DNA of 64,000 bases from Actinomadura luteofluorescens (lineage in GTDB: Bacteria > Actinomycetota > Actinomycetes > Streptosporangiales > Streptosporangiaceae), in the NCBI RefSeq assembly GCF_013409365.1, contig NZ_JACCBA010000001.1, positions 7,502,001-7,566,000 on the forward strand, in the 5' to 3' direction. Below the pieces are notes generated by a model. That model was not told where the DNA came from and searched no databases. It was given only the letters and a program-made list of their open reading frames with translations. Shown here one piece after another: positions 51,366 through 61,900 of the stretch. The position numbers and the translations under genes are program-made. Position 1 is the stretch's first letter. The number at the start of each line of letters is the position of its first letter.

Positions 51366-52345
51366 CAAGCGGGTGTGGCCATGAACGGCTTGACGTCGAG
51401 GGGCTTGTCCAGGTAGCCGAACTGCTGCATCAGGTCGGCCACGCGCTGGAGGCGGGTGGCGTTCAGCGTGGTCGGCCACGTGCCGAAGCTCATGGTGGAG
51501 GCGACCTTGGCGTCGATCCCCTTGGCGTAGGTCGGCAGGACGTCCTGGATGAGCTTGCGGTCGGCGGCCATGCCCTGCGCCTTCAGCAGCGCGCGCTGGA
51601 AGGCGGCGACCGTCTTGGGGTTCTCCTTGGCGAACTTCTCGGTGGTGGCGAAGCCCGCGATCGGGAAGTCCGCGGTCGGTCCGCTGGACAGGTCGGCGAC
51701 CATGCGGGCGCCCATCGACTGCTGCATCTGGGTGCCGAACGGCTCGATCGCCTGGACGGCCTCGACGCTCTTGGACTTCAGGGCCTGCTCCATGGCGGGC
51801 GGGGGGACCTCGACGAAGTTCTTGTCCTCGTCGAATTCGACGCCCTGGGGCTTGCCGGCGGCGCGCACCAGCAGCGTCGCGATGTTGCGCTTGGTGTTGA
51901 CGGCGATCTTCTTGCCGGCCAGGTCCTTGACCGTGTGGTACGGGGAGTCCTTGCGCACCATCAGCGTGTGGGTCTTCGGCGCGCTCTGCATGCCCTCAAC
52001 GACGATCTTGGGCTTGAACCCCGGGTCCTTGGACCCGGCGGTGAGCAGCGAGACGTAGTTGCTGATGCTGAAGTCGAGCCGGCCGCTCTTCAGGAGGGGG
52101 ATGCCCGCGGCGCCGCCCGGGATGACCTGGGTCTTGACAGTCAGGCCCTCGGCCTTGAACAGTCCCTTGGAGATGGCGAGCTGGACGGGCGCGGTGTCGG
52201 CGACGGTCATGTTGCCGAGAGTGATCTCGGACTTCTCCAGACCGTTGGCCGACTTCTTCTCAGAAGAGCCGCAGGCCGCGGCGGAGAGCGTCAGAGCGAT
52301 CGCTAGCGCGCCTGTGACGGCTGTACGGCGGTGGGAAGCAGGCAT
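51365..52345 (-). CDS. ABC transporter substrate-binding lipoprotein (NMT1/SsuA-like)
   Basis: The 326-aa protein has a signal peptide ending LTLSAAACGSS, with the lipobox Cys near residue 25. An NMT1/THI5-SsuA type periplasmic-binding fold follows: APVQLAISKGLFKAEGLTVKTQVIPGGAAGIPLLKSGRLDFSISNYVSLL and KDLAGKKIAVNTKRNIATLLV. TGGAG precedes the ATG. It heads the importer operon binding protein, permease, permease, ATPase, monooxygenase. The ligand could be a sulfonate, nitrate or pyrimidine-like compound; sequence alone does not decide. Confidence 0.9.
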   Translation of the reverse strand: MPASHRRTAVTGALAIALTLSAAACGSSEKKSANGLEKSEITLGNMTVADTAPVQLAISKGLFKAEGLTVKTQVIPGGAAGIPLLKSGRLDFSISNYVSLLTAGSKDPGFKPKIVVEGMQSAPKTHTLMVRKDSPYHTVKDLAGKKIAVNTKRNIATLLVRAAGKPQGVEFDEDKNFVEVPPPAMEQALKSKSVEAVQAIEPFGTQMQQSMGARMVADLSSGPTADFPIAGFATTEKFAKENPKTVAAFQRALLKAQGMAADRKLIQDVLPTYAKGIDAKVASTMSFGTWPTTLNATRLQRVADLMQQFGYLDKPLDVKPFMATPA

Positions 52346-52668
52346 GGCAAGGCTCCATTTTGCGGGGGAAGCACGTCGAACCTGATCTTTCAAACGAGGC
52401 GGGAGCGTAGCGCACTGTGGGTGTGGCTTGGGTGAGATGAGAGGATTATGTGCAATTATGTGAACATGGGATAACAGTCTGTGACATTCGCATCTCCTGC
52501 ATCACAAGTCCAGACTTGTGTGATCATTCGGGTTGGCCATGATGGTGGCTCTGTGTTGCAATATCTCGCGCTCGCCCCCAGTGGCGTGGGTGAGCGATGC
52601 GACCCGAATCCCGTTCAGGCCACTGTACGCCGCGAGCGATCGACCCCATTGAGAGGTAGCGGAGGGCA
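52346..52668. promoter_or_regulatory. divergent promoter region of the importer and conservon
   Basis: This 323-bp gap is clearly AT-richer in its middle (about 52435-52530). It holds a repeated ATTATGTG (two copies near 52446-52463) and an ACAAGTC-CA-GACTTGT inverted repeat (52504-52519) flanked by ATC/GAT. These are candidate operators; I could not assign clear -35/-10 boxes. Confidence 0.45.
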
Positions 52669-55600
52669 GTGCGGAAAGCAGAAGGGGCCGAGATGGCCCC
52701 GCAATCCCCCCAGCCAGGCCCGTCTGCCAGGGACGACGCCCCGAAGCGAGGCTCCCGCGGCGGGCGGTACAAGCTGCGCAACTGGCGAGTGCGCACGCGC
52801 CTGTTCGCCCTCATCGCGGTGCCCACGATCGTGGCCGCACTCTTTGCGGGTTACCGCGTTTCGGTGTCGTTGGACAACGCCGAAGCCTATAGCCGTACCG
52901 GCCAGCTGGCTACGCTCGGTAATCAACTGACCGCGCTCGCGCACGATGTGGAAGCCGAGCGCGACGCGATGGCGGAGCGCGCCGCCGGCGGCGGGCGCGC
53001 CGCGGGCGCCGAGGCGCTCGCCGCGCGGCAGGAGGCGGTGGACGCCGACGCCCGCAAGGTGCGCGCCGCCGCCGCGGACGTCGAGCTGTACTCCACCAGC
53101 CTTCGGCTGGCGGTCGGCAACGTCCTCAACCGGGTCGACGACCTGCCCGCGCTGCGCACCGCGTCCGCGCGCCTCGGCCCCGGGGTGATCATCGACAAGT
53201 ACACCGAGTTCGTCGACGACTTCACCTCCTTCCACATCCTCATCTCCCAGGACGCCCCGACGGCCGAGCTCGCGCAGAGCGCGCTGGCGCTCGCCGACCT
53301 GGCGAACGCCAAGGACGCCGCGTCCCGCGAGCGGGCCCTGCTGTCGTCCGCGCTCTGGGAGGGGCGGTTCGAGCCCCTCGACCGCGCCGCGGTCGACGAC
53401 GCCCGCGCCGACATGAACACCAGCATCTCCGCCTTCCGCAGCTCGGCGACACCCGCCCAGCTGCGGCTGTACGAGGACACCGTCACCGGGCCCGAGCTGG
53501 ACCGCGCGGAGGTGACCCGGCTGCAGACGCTGGCCGTCGCCGACTCCTCCCGGCAGCTCCAGGTCCGGCTCGGCGTCCGCACGGCCCGCTCCTGGACGGC
53601 CGACTCGACCGCGCGGGTCGACAAGCTGCGGGCGGTCGAGAAGCGCATCGCCGCCGACCTCGCCGCCTCGGCGGACGACGCGCGGACCGGTGCGCAGACC
53701 GCGGCGATCCGGGACGGCGTGCTGCTGTTCCTCGTCCTCGCGGTCGTGCTGGCGACCCTGATCGTGATGGCGCGCTCGCTGGTCCGGCCGCTGCGCCGGC
53801 TCCAGTCCGGCGCGCTCGACGTCGCCAACGCGCGCCTGCCCGGCCTGGTCGACCGGCTGCGCGACCCGGAGGCCGCCGCGGGCGGCATCGAGGTCAAGCC
53901 GATCGAGATCGACTCCACCGACGAGATCGGCCAGGTCGCGCGGGCGTTCGACGAGGTCCACCGCGAGGCGGTCCGGCTGGCCGCCGACGAGGCCGTGCTG
54001 CGCGGCAACATCAACGCGATGTTCGTCAACCTCTCCCGCCGCAGCCAGTCCCTGATCGAGCGGCAGCTGCGGCTGATCGAGGAGCTGGAGCAGAGCGAGC
54101 GCGACGAGGAGCAGCTCGGCAACCTGTTCCGGCTGGACCACCTCGCCACCCGCATGCGTCGCAACTGCGAGAACCTCCTCGTCCTCGGCGGCCAGGAGCA
54201 GGTGCGCCGGTGGAACCAGCCCGTCCCGCTCATCGACGTCGTCCGCGCGTCGCTGTCCGAGGTCGAGCAGTACGAGCGCGTCGCGCTGCGGGTTCAGGGC
54301 GACATGACGGTCGCCGGCCCCGTCGTCAACGACCTCGTCCACCTGCTGGCCGAGCTGGTGGAGAACGCCACCGTGTTCTCCTCGGAGAACACCAAGGTGA
54401 CGGTGTCGGGGCAGATGCTGAGCGGCGGCGGCTGCATGCTGCAGATCACCGACAACGGCGTCGGCATGTCGCCCGAGGAGCTGGAGCAGGCCAACTGGCG
54501 GCTGGCGAACCCGCCCGTCATCGACTTCTCCGCCGCCCGCCGCATGGGCCTGTTCGTGGTCGGCCGCCTGGCCGTCCGGCACGGGATCCGCGTCGAGCTG
54601 CGGGCCGCCCAGGGCGGCGGCCTCACCGCGTTCGTGGTGCTGCCGGACGCGGTGGTCACGCCGGGCGAGTCCGCCGGCATCGGCACCCGCCCCGGCCTCG
54701 CCCCGCGCGAGGCGGGCTCCCACAACCAGCTCGCCGCGCTCACCACCACCCCCGCCGCCGAGCCGCCCTCGGGCGGGTTCCGGCAGGACGACTACGGGCC
54801 CGCCGCCTCCATGGGCGGTGGCACCGGACCGCATTCCATGGCGGGCGGCACGGGAGCGCACCCCATGGTCGGCGGCACCGGCCCGCTGCGGCCCGCCCGC
54901 GGCGCCACCGGCCCGCTGCCGAGCGTCTCCGAGACCGGGCCGATCCCGTCCCCGGGCGCGCACGACCCCTACGGCACGGGCGCGCAGCCCGTGGTCCCGC
55001 CCGCCGAGCGGCGCCCCGCGCGGGACCCGCGCACTCCCGCGAACGACCCCTACGGGACCGGTGAGGGGCAGCCGCCGCGCAGGCCGGGGGAGCTGCCGGT
55101 CCGGGAGCCGGGCACGCATCTGCAGAGCCGCCCGTCCGACGGCGGCTCCTCGAACGGGCTCTTCCAGCCGCGCAGCGAGCGCCCGCCGGAGGAAGAGGCC
55201 GGCACCAACGGCGCCTACCGGCCGGGCGGGCGGACCGGGCCGCAGCCGGTCGTCCCGGAGGCGCAGCCGATGGTGCCCGACTCCGGCGGCGGGCGGCACA
55301 TCCCGTGGGAGACCGGGCCGCTGGAGCAGGTCGCCCCGGCGCCCATGGCGCCCGCGCCCCACGTGCCGGAGGCCTCCGTCCCCGAGCCGCGCGTTCCCCA
55401 GCCGGCCGCGCGGGCCGCGGCGGCCCCGGAGCCGAAGGCCCCGCCGCGGCCGCCCGAGCGCTCGCCCATCTTCGACGCGATGCAGTCGGAGTGGTTCATG
55501 CGCAGGTCGGGGGGCGCGTCCGGCGAGGAGCCGGCCAAGAGTTGGGAGTCCCCGGCGGACGCGGGCTTCCGCGCCGCCGAGGCGGCCCGCGAGCCGGTGG

Positions 55601-55971
55601 CGACGAGCCGGACCAACGTCGGACTGCCCAAGCGGGTGCCCGGCAAGAACCGCATCCCCGGGGCGGTCGGCCGCGGGGCGCAGGACGCGCCCCAGCCGCC
55701 GGCGGGCCCGCCGCAGGGCCGTCCGGCGCCCGCCGGGGCCGGTCTCGGGCCGCAGGCGCCGACGCAGGGCATGCCGGTCATCGGCCAGCAGGCCCCGGGG
55801 CAGCCGCAGGGACAGCAGGAGCAGGGTCCCGGCCAGTCGGCCGACGCTGTACGCAACCGCTTCGCGAGCCTGCAGCGCGGCGTCCACCGGGGACGCCATG
55901 AGGCTCGTGGCACAGGCACATCAGGTGAGGTGCCGTCACAGGGTGACGGCGAGACAGGAGGCACCCGGTGA
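52669..55971 (+). CDS. cvnA: conservon sensor histidine kinase-like protein CvnA
   Basis: The 1100-aa protein has TM1 (about 44-67), an extracellular nitrate/nitrite-sensing-like helical domain (about 80-340), TM2 (about 345-370), HAMP, and a coiled dimerisation segment (MFVNLSRRSQSLIERQLRLIEELEQSERDEEQLG). The HATPase_c domain has LAELVENATVFSSE and ITDNGVGMSPEEL. The conserved phospho-His of classical kinases is not obvious. A tail of about 430 residues is Pro/Gly-rich with repeated GTGP-like units. CvnA receives signals and works with CvnB-D at the membrane. GGAGG precedes the GTG; an ATG at 52693 is possible. Confidence 0.92.
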   Translation: MRKAEGAEMAPQSPQPGPSARDDAPKRGSRGGRYKLRNWRVRTRLFALIAVPTIVAALFAGYRVSVSLDNAEAYSRTGQLATLGNQLTALAHDVEAERDAMAERAAGGGRAAGAEALAARQEAVDADARKVRAAAADVELYSTSLRLAVGNVLNRVDDLPALRTASARLGPGVIIDKYTEFVDDFTSFHILISQDAPTAELAQSALALADLANAKDAASRERALLSSALWEGRFEPLDRAAVDDARADMNTSISAFRSSATPAQLRLYEDTVTGPELDRAEVTRLQTLAVADSSRQLQVRLGVRTARSWTADSTARVDKLRAVEKRIAADLAASADDARTGAQTAAIRDGVLLFLVLAVVLATLIVMARSLVRPLRRLQSGALDVANARLPGLVDRLRDPEAAAGGIEVKPIEIDSTDEIGQVARAFDEVHREAVRLAADEAVLRGNINAMFVNLSRRSQSLIERQLRLIEELEQSERDEEQLGNLFRLDHLATRMRRNCENLLVLGGQEQVRRWNQPVPLIDVVRASLSEVEQYERVALRVQGDMTVAGPVVNDLVHLLAELVENATVFSSENTKVTVSGQMLSGGGCMLQITDNGVGMSPEELEQANWRLANPPVIDFSAARRMGLFVVGRLAVRHGIRVELRAAQGGGLTAFVVLPDAVVTPGESAGIGTRPGLAPREAGSHNQLAALTTTPAAEPPSGGFRQDDYGPAASMGGGTGPHSMAGGTGAHPMVGGTGPLRPARGATGPLPSVSETGPIPSPGAHDPYGTGAQPVVPPAERRPARDPRTPANDPYGTGEGQPPRRPGELPVREPGTHLQSRPSDGGSSNGLFQPRSERPPEEEAGTNGAYRPGGRTGPQPVVPEAQPMVPDSGGGRHIPWETGPLEQVAPAPMAPAPHVPEASVPEPRVPQPAARAAAAPEPKAPPRPPERSPIFDAMQSEWFMRRSGGASGEEPAKSWESPADAGFRAAEAAREPVATSRTNVGLPKRVPGKNRIPGAVGRGAQDAPQPPAGPPQGRPAPAGAGLGPQAPTQGMPVIGQQAPGQPQGQQEQGPGQSADAVRNRFASLQRGVHRGRHEARGTGTSGEVPSQGDGETGGTR

Positions 55972-56417
55972 GCGGGCAGGATCTCAACTGGTTGGTGACG
56001 AACTTCGCGGACCGTGTCGCGAAGGTCGCGCACGCCGTCGTGGTCTCCTCGGACGGACTGCCGATGGCCTACTCGGCGGGCTTCCCGCCGGAGCGGGCGG
56101 ACCAGCTCTCGGCGATCGCGTCGGGGCTGATGAGCCTGACCCAGGGCGCGGCGAAGATCTTCGACGCCGGCGGGGTGAACCAGACCGTCGTGGAGATGGA
56201 CCGCGGGCTGCTGTTCGTCATGTCCATCACGAACGGTTCGGTGTTCGCGGTGCTGGCGGCGCCCGACTGCGACCTCGGGCTGGTGGCCTACGAGATGACG
56301 CTCCTGGTGGAGCGGGTGGGACGGGTGCTGACTCCCGCCCTGCGCGCCCAGGAGCAGCAGCCCCCGTACTCGGGGCCTTCCGTGACCGAGATGGGCGCCG
56401 GGCCCGCCCGCTATTGA
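55968..56417 (+). CDS. cvnB: conservon roadblock/LC7 protein CvnB
   Basis: The 149-aa roadblock-domain protein has LNWLVTNFADRVAKVAHAVVVSSDGLPMAYS and VEMDRGLLFVMSITNGSVFAVLAAPDCDLGLVAYEM. Roadblock proteins regulate small GTPases, here CvnD. The GTG overlaps the cvnA stop by 4 bp. Confidence 0.95.
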   Translation: MSGQDLNWLVTNFADRVAKVAHAVVVSSDGLPMAYSAGFPPERADQLSAIASGLMSLTQGAAKIFDAGGVNQTVVEMDRGLLFVMSITNGSVFAVLAAPDCDLGLVAYEMTLLVERVGRVLTPALRAQEQQPPYSGPSVTEMGAGPARY

Positions 56418-56447
56418 CCGTGACTGACTCTGACGGAGGTCGGCGAC

Positions 56448-56903
56448 ATGGATCGAGGCAGTCCCTTCGGGGGCGGTCCCGGAGGCGGCGGCCGCTGGCC
56501 GGGTGACCAGGGGCGGGCCCCCGTGCAGGGCCGTCCTCCCGAGCGGGACGAGCGCGACGGCAGCTCGCTCGTGCGCCCGTACGCGGTCACCGGCGGGCGC
56601 ACCCGGCCGCGGTACGACCTGGCCATCGAGGCCCTCGTCACCGCGGCGCCCTACCCGCCGCGGGACGTGGCCGTGCTGACCCCGGAGTACCGGGCGATCA
56701 TGGACCTGTGCCGGTCGGCCCGCTCGGTCGCCGAGGTGTCCGCGCTGCTGCGCCTGCCGCTCGGGGTCGCGCGGGTCCTCGTGGCCGACATGGCCGTCGA
56801 GGGGCTGCTGCGCCTGCACCAGTCGCAGTCCCCCACCACCGCCGGCGGACAGCCGGACATCCGCTTGCTAGAAAGGGTGCTCAGTGGCCTTCGGAAGCTC
56901 TGA
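56448..56903 (+). CDS. cvnC: conservon DUF742 protein CvnC
   Basis: The 151-aa DUF742 protein has a Gly/Pro-rich N-terminus (PFGGGPGGGGRWPGDQGRAP), then LVRPYAVTGGRTRPRYDLAIEALV and a winged-helix-like MDLCRSARSVAEVSALLRLPLGVARVLVADMAVEGLL. It is the third conservon component. It overlaps cvnD by 20 bp. Confidence 0.95.
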   Translation: MDRGSPFGGGPGGGGRWPGDQGRAPVQGRPPERDERDGSSLVRPYAVTGGRTRPRYDLAIEALVTAAPYPPRDVAVLTPEYRAIMDLCRSARSVAEVSALLRLPLGVARVLVADMAVEGLLRLHQSQSPTTAGGQPDIRLLERVLSGLRKL

Positions 56904-57552
56904 CCACGTGCCGGGGCCGCACGGCGGGGAGACCGAGCTGACCTCGGTCAAGATCGTCGTCGGTGGCGGCTTCGGCGTCGGCAAGACCACCTTCGTCGGC
57001 TCCGTCTCGGAGATCATGCCGCTCACCACCGAGGCGGTGATGACCGCGGCCAGCGCCGACGTGGACGACCTGTCGGCCGTCCCGGACAAGACGACCACCA
57101 CGGTCGCGATGGACTTCGGCCGCGTGTCGCTGGACAGCGAGCTGATCCTCTACCTGTTCGGCACCCCCGGGCAGCACCGCTTCTGGTTCATGTGGGACGA
57201 CCTGGTCCGCGGCGCGATCGGCGCCGTCGTGCTGGTCGACACCCGCCGGCTGGAGGACTGCTTCGCCGCGGTGGACTACTTCGAGGAGCTCGGCCTGCCG
57301 TTCGTGGTGGGGGTCAACGGGTTCCACGGCGAGTTCCAGTACGCCGTCGAGGACATCCGCGACGCCCTGTCGATCAGCGCGCACGTCCCGATCGTGCAGT
57401 GCGACGCGCGGAGCCGCGAGTCCACCAAGCAGGTGCTGATCACGCTGGTCAAGCACGCGATGACGGTGCACGCCGCCGGGGCGCAGGCGGCCGCCCCCGC
57501 GCCGGGCGCCCCCGGCGGGCAAATCGGCACCACCTCCCCAAGCTGGACATAG
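56884..57552 (+). CDS. cvnD: conservon small GTPase CvnD
   Basis: The 222-aa GTPase has the P-loop GGGFGVGKTTFVGSVSE (near residue 27), switch I with TTTTVAMDFGRV, a G3-like LYLFGTPGQHRFWFMWDDL, and G4/G5-like VVGVNGFHG and VQCDARSR. G4 reads VNGF instead of NKxD, normal for this bacterial (MglA/CvnD-type) group. The GTG lies within cvnC. The C-terminus is Ala/Pro-rich. Confidence 0.95.
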   Translation: MAFGSSDHVPGPHGGETELTSVKIVVGGGFGVGKTTFVGSVSEIMPLTTEAVMTAASADVDDLSAVPDKTTTTVAMDFGRVSLDSELILYLFGTPGQHRFWFMWDDLVRGAIGAVVLVDTRRLEDCFAAVDYFEELGLPFVVGVNGFHGEFQYAVEDIRDALSISAHVPIVQCDARSRESTKQVLITLVKHAMTVHAAGAQAAAPAPGAPGGQIGTTSPSWT

Positions 57553-57663
57553 CCGCGCGCGGGGGCGCGGCGTGGTCCTGGCGGTGGCTACGGTCGCGTA
57601 GGTCGTGTGCACGATGCATGATTGTTCGTCGTGATCGAGCATGAGTCCGCGCTGGGGGTTGCG

Positions 57664-58437
57664 ATGAGCGCATCGGAGAAGATCGGCACCTTCGTGGCCA
57701 TCGGCGACAGCTTCACCGAGGGCCTGAACGACCCCTACCCCGGCGAGACCGACGTCTTCCGCGGCTGGGCGGACCGGCTCGCCGAGCACATCGGCGCGCT
57801 GAACCCGGGCCTGCGCTATGCCAACCTCGCCGTCCGGGGGAAGCTCGTGCGGCAGATCGTGGACGACCAGGTGCCGATCGCCGTCGGCCTCTCGCCCGAC
57901 CTGGTCACGCTCTGCGCGGGCGGCAACGACATGATCCGTCCCGGCGCGGACCCCGACGCGGCCGCGGTCCTGTTCGACGACGCGGTCCGGCGGCTGCGCG
58001 CCACCGGCTCCCGCGTCGTGGTCTTCACCGGGTTCGATCCGCGCGGGCTGCGCGCGGGCGGCCGCATCCGGGGCAAGGCCGCCACCTACAACATGCACCT
58101 GCGCGCGATCGCCGACCACCGCGGCTGCGCGGTGGTGGACCTGTGGCCGCTGCGCGTCTTCCACGACCCGCGCGCCTGGTACGAGGACCGCCTGCACCTG
58201 TCGCCCGAGGGGCACCGGCGCATGGCGCTCTACGTCGCCGGGGTGGTCGGCGTCCCGGTCGAGAGCGACTGGCGCGAGCCCTGGCCGCCCCTGGACCGCG
58301 CCGACTGGCTCACGATGAGGCGCGAGGACGTCCACTGGGCCCGGACGTACCTGCTGCCGTGGATCGGCCGCCGGGCCACGCGCCGCTCCTCCGGCGACGG
58401 CCGCGGCCCGAAGCGCCCCACCCCCCTCCCGCTCTAG
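57664..58437 (+). CDS. SGNH/GDSL hydrolase
   Basis: The 257-aa protein has all SGNH blocks: FVAIGDSFTEGL (Ser), YANLAVRGK (Gly), LCAGGNDMIRP (Asn) and WYEDRLHLSPEGHRRMALYV (Asp and His). It is a serine esterase/lipase of unknown substrate with no signal peptide. The ATG at 57664 has GGGGG upstream. It is 111 bp after cvnD. Confidence 0.92.
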   Translation: MSASEKIGTFVAIGDSFTEGLNDPYPGETDVFRGWADRLAEHIGALNPGLRYANLAVRGKLVRQIVDDQVPIAVGLSPDLVTLCAGGNDMIRPGADPDAAAVLFDDAVRRLRATGSRVVVFTGFDPRGLRAGGRIRGKAATYNMHLRAIADHRGCAVVDLWPLRVFHDPRAWYEDRLHLSPEGHRRMALYVAGVVGVPVESDWREPWPPLDRADWLTMRREDVHWARTYLLPWIGRRATRRSSGDGRGPKRPTPLPL

Positions 58438-58787
58438 GCGGGGTCGGGTTCGGTCGCCAGCGCCTCCTGGAGGGTCCTCTTGACGGGGATGCGCCGGTGC
58501 AGGCCCGTGATCTCCAGGGCGCGGCGGACGATGGGCCGGGGCCCGGCGAGGACGAGGCTGCCGCCCGCCGCGGTGGCGGACTTGTAGCAGGCGACGATGA
58601 CCGAGAGTCCGCCCGAGTCCATGAACTCGAGGTCGGTGAGGTCCAGCACGAGGTGGTCGCCGTGCTCGCGGCGGGCCTCGTTCAGGTGGACGCGCAGCTC
58701 CTGCGAGCCGGCGACGTCGAGTTCTCCGCACAGCCTGAGGACGGCGCGTCCGCCGTCCGGCCGTGTGGTCACTTCCAAAGGTGACAC
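58434..58787 (-). CDS. STAS-domain anti-sigma factor antagonist
   Basis: The 117-aa STAS protein has VLRLCGELDVAGSQELRVHL and DLTDLEFMDSGGLSVIVACYKSA, with the phosphorylatable Ser in D-S-G intact, unlike the protein at 17.5 kb. It is expected to bind an anti-sigma kinase when unphosphorylated and so free a SigB/SigF-type sigma factor. The GTG follows AGGGGA. It overlaps the 3' end of the convergent SGNH gene by 4 bp. No kinase is nearby. Confidence 0.9.
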   Translation of the reverse strand: MSPLEVTTRPDGGRAVLRLCGELDVAGSQELRVHLNEARREHGDHLVLDLTDLEFMDSGGLSVIVACYKSATAAGGSLVLAGPRPIVRRALEITGLHRRIPVKRTLQEALATEPDPA

Positions 58788-58976
58788 GGGGGGTTCCCCT
58801 CTTGTGTGCTGCTTTGGCCGGACTCGTCCGGCGAATAGTTTCCGTCCGACAACTATCGCGGACGCCGGGCCGCCTGCCAACCCGCCGCAACAGGGGTGTG
58901 CGTGATCGTGACGCGCCGTAAGGTGCTTGTCGGATGTGATTGCCTCGACGATCCGCTGCGTAGGAGACGACCCCAG

Positions 58977-61900
58977 GTGAGTTCCCCCCGGCTGCCGGAC
59001 CATCTCGAAGTGCTGCTCACTGAGGAGCCGGTCCTCGATGTGTACGCGTACGGCCCCTGGCGCGTGCCCGACGGTCTGTACGAGGAGATGCGCGAGCGCG
59101 CGGTCGCCTACAACACCGACCAGCGCGCCGTCGTGCTGACGCGGCAGCTCAGTGACTTCTACGGGAGCGACACCAGCGCGGCGGGAGCCGAGCAGTGGTC
59201 GCTGCTGACGTTCCTGCTGGGCGCCTCGGCGGTGCGCGGCGGGTCGCGCGGCGACGTCGACTACGAGCTGCTGTCGGCGTTCCTGGCGACGCCCGAGTCG
59301 GCCGTCCGGGACCCGGCCGCGTGGTTCACCCAGGGCGGGCGGTGGCGCCCGCCGGGCCTGTGGCTGCCCGAGCCGGCCGGAGACGACCGGGAGCGGCGCG
59401 CGGTGATGTTCGAGCTGGCGCGGGCCGGGCTGGAGGTCTTCGAGGGCCTGGAGCCGCTGGAGCGGCGCCGGCGGGCCCTGATGGGCCTGTTCGACCGGCG
59501 CGCCGCCGACCCGGCGCTGCGCGAGGCGGACATGACCGTCCCCAACCGGCGGCTGGAGGACCTGTGGGTCTCCGGCCTGACCGAGGAGGAACTGGCCGTC
59601 CTGCCCGAGCTGGCCGGCCCGGTGGGCTACCTGGGCTGGGTGTGCGAGGGGCTGGACGCCGCGCACGAGGGGCTGGCCGGGGCCGTCGCCGACGGCGACG
59701 AGCCCGACGTGGCGCTGGCGCGGCTGCTGCTGGCGGCCGACGCCGCGGTCGTCCCGGCCGAACTGGCGGTGGTGCTCGGCACCGCCCGCTACGAGAACGT
59801 GGAGGAGCGGTTCCGCGCCGCGCGGGACGGCTTCGCCGCCGAGGCGTGGCAGTACGACGTGCGGGCGTGGCTGGCGCGCGGCCTGGTCGCGGGCGCGGCG
59901 GACGCGGCCCGCGCCTGGCTGGACATGGCGGTGCGGTTCACCGGCGCGGTGCAGGGCCTGCCGGAGGCGCCGGTCAGCCCGCGCAGCCGGGTGCCGGTGC
60001 GCCCGTTCCAGACCGACCTGCGGCGGCTGTTCACCGTCCGCCGGGTCTTCAACACCCTGAAGTTCGGTTCCGGCGAGGACGGCTCGCGGACGGCCCCCGC
60101 CGAGCGGGCCGAGCCCGGTGCGCGGAGCGGCCCGCCGCTCATCGGCCAGCCGGAGCTGTCGCGGGCGCTGCAGGACGCGGTGGCGGCGCGGCTGGCGGGC
60201 CAGCGGCCGGTCCGGCTGCTCGTCGCCGGCCCGGAGGGCACCGGCAAGGGCACCGCCGCCGAGATCGTCGAGAGCGCGCTCGGCGAGGGCGGCGCCGTCC
60301 GCGAGGCGCTGTGGATCTCCGACCAGGTCTTCGCCTCCCTCGGCGTGAGCGACGCCGTCCTGTGGCTGCAGGCCCGCGTCCGCGACTGCCTGGAGGGCCG
60401 CATGCTCCTGGTCGTGGACGACCTGGAGAAGCTCGCCGCGCACGAGCGGTGCGGCGCCGCCGCCGCGGAGGAACTGCGGCGGCTCATGGCGCGCTCGCCG
60501 TCGCTCAACGTCGTCGCCCTGTGCCGCCCCGGCGGCGACCGGCGGCTCTTCGACGCCAACCCCGCGCTGGTCCGGGCGTTCGACGTCGCCCGCACCCGCG
60601 ACTTCGCCGAGGACGACCTCGCCGAGCTGTTCACCCTCGCCGTCGCGCGGCTCGGCGCGCGCGCCGGGGCGGAGACGGCCGCGGCCGCCGGCGCCATGCT
60701 CCGCCGCACCCCGCCGATGCTGAACCTGCGCGGCGCCCGCCTGGTGGAGCACATGGCGAGCCGGGCCGTCGCCGAGGCGGACCGGCGGGCCCGGGAGGAC
60801 GGGACCGACGCCGGGCCCCTGGAGGTCACCGCCGCGGACCTGCCGCAGCGGCTCATCGCCGGCCGTCCCGCCGACTCCGACCCGCTCGCCGAGCTGGCCG
60901 CCTGCGTCGGCATCGAGCCCGTCAAGCGCGAGGTCGACGCGCTCGTCGCCGAGGCCAAGGCCGCCCGGCTGCGCCGCGAGGCGGGCATGACGGCCCGGAC
61001 CCGGCTGCGGCACCTGGTCTTCACCGGCAACACCGGCACCGGCAAGGGCAAGGTCGCGCAGATCCTCGGCCGGATCTACGCCGACCTCGGCGTGCTGTCG
61101 TCCGGCCACACGGTCGAGGTGGAGCGCGCCGACCTGCTCGGCGAGTACGCCAGCGAGAGCGTCCTGCGCGTCCGCCGGGCGGTGGAGCAGGCGCACGGCG
61201 GCGTCCTGGTCGTCCGCGACGCGCACGCCCTGGTTTCGGCCGCGTCGGACGCGGCGCGCGGCCGCGAGGTGCTGGACGTGCTGCTGACGAGCGTCCAGGC
61301 GCACACCGAGGACCTCGTCGTGGTGCTGACCGGCCCGGCGGCGGAGATGAACGGGCTGCTGAAGTCCCACCCCGACCTCGCCGCCGCCTTCCCCCGCACG
61401 CTCCGCTTCCCCGACCTCACCGACGAGGAACTGGTGGAGGTGTTCACCGCCAAGGCCGCCGACTCGGGGTTCGAGCTGGCCCCCGGCGTCCTGGACAAGG
61501 TGCGCGCGCTCGTCGAGGCGGCGCCGCGCGAGCGCGGGGTCGGCAACGTCCGCATCATGACGAACCTGCTCGAACGGGCCGTCGCGATGCAGGGGCGCCG
61601 CGTCCTGGCCGACGGGATCGTCGACGAGGACGAGTCCCTCGACGTGATCCTGCCCGAGGACGTCCCCGACACCCTCACCCGCGGCCGCGACGACGTCCCC
61701 GGCGACCCGCTCGCGGAGGTCGAGCGGCTGATCGGCCTCGCCGACATCAAGCGGGAGGTGGCCGCGCTGGTCGCCGAGGTCCGCGCCGAGCAGCTGCGGC
61801 GCGACGCCAAGGTCTCCCCGGCGCCCCCGGCCCGGCACATGGTGTTCGCCGGCAACCCCGGCACGGCCAAGACGACGATCGCGCGGCTGATCGCCGCCGT

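Noticed and set aside
52615..55899. 1094-codon minus-strand open frame opposite cvnA
   Set aside because: It is a high-GC shadow of a clear conservon kinase and shows no domain of its own.
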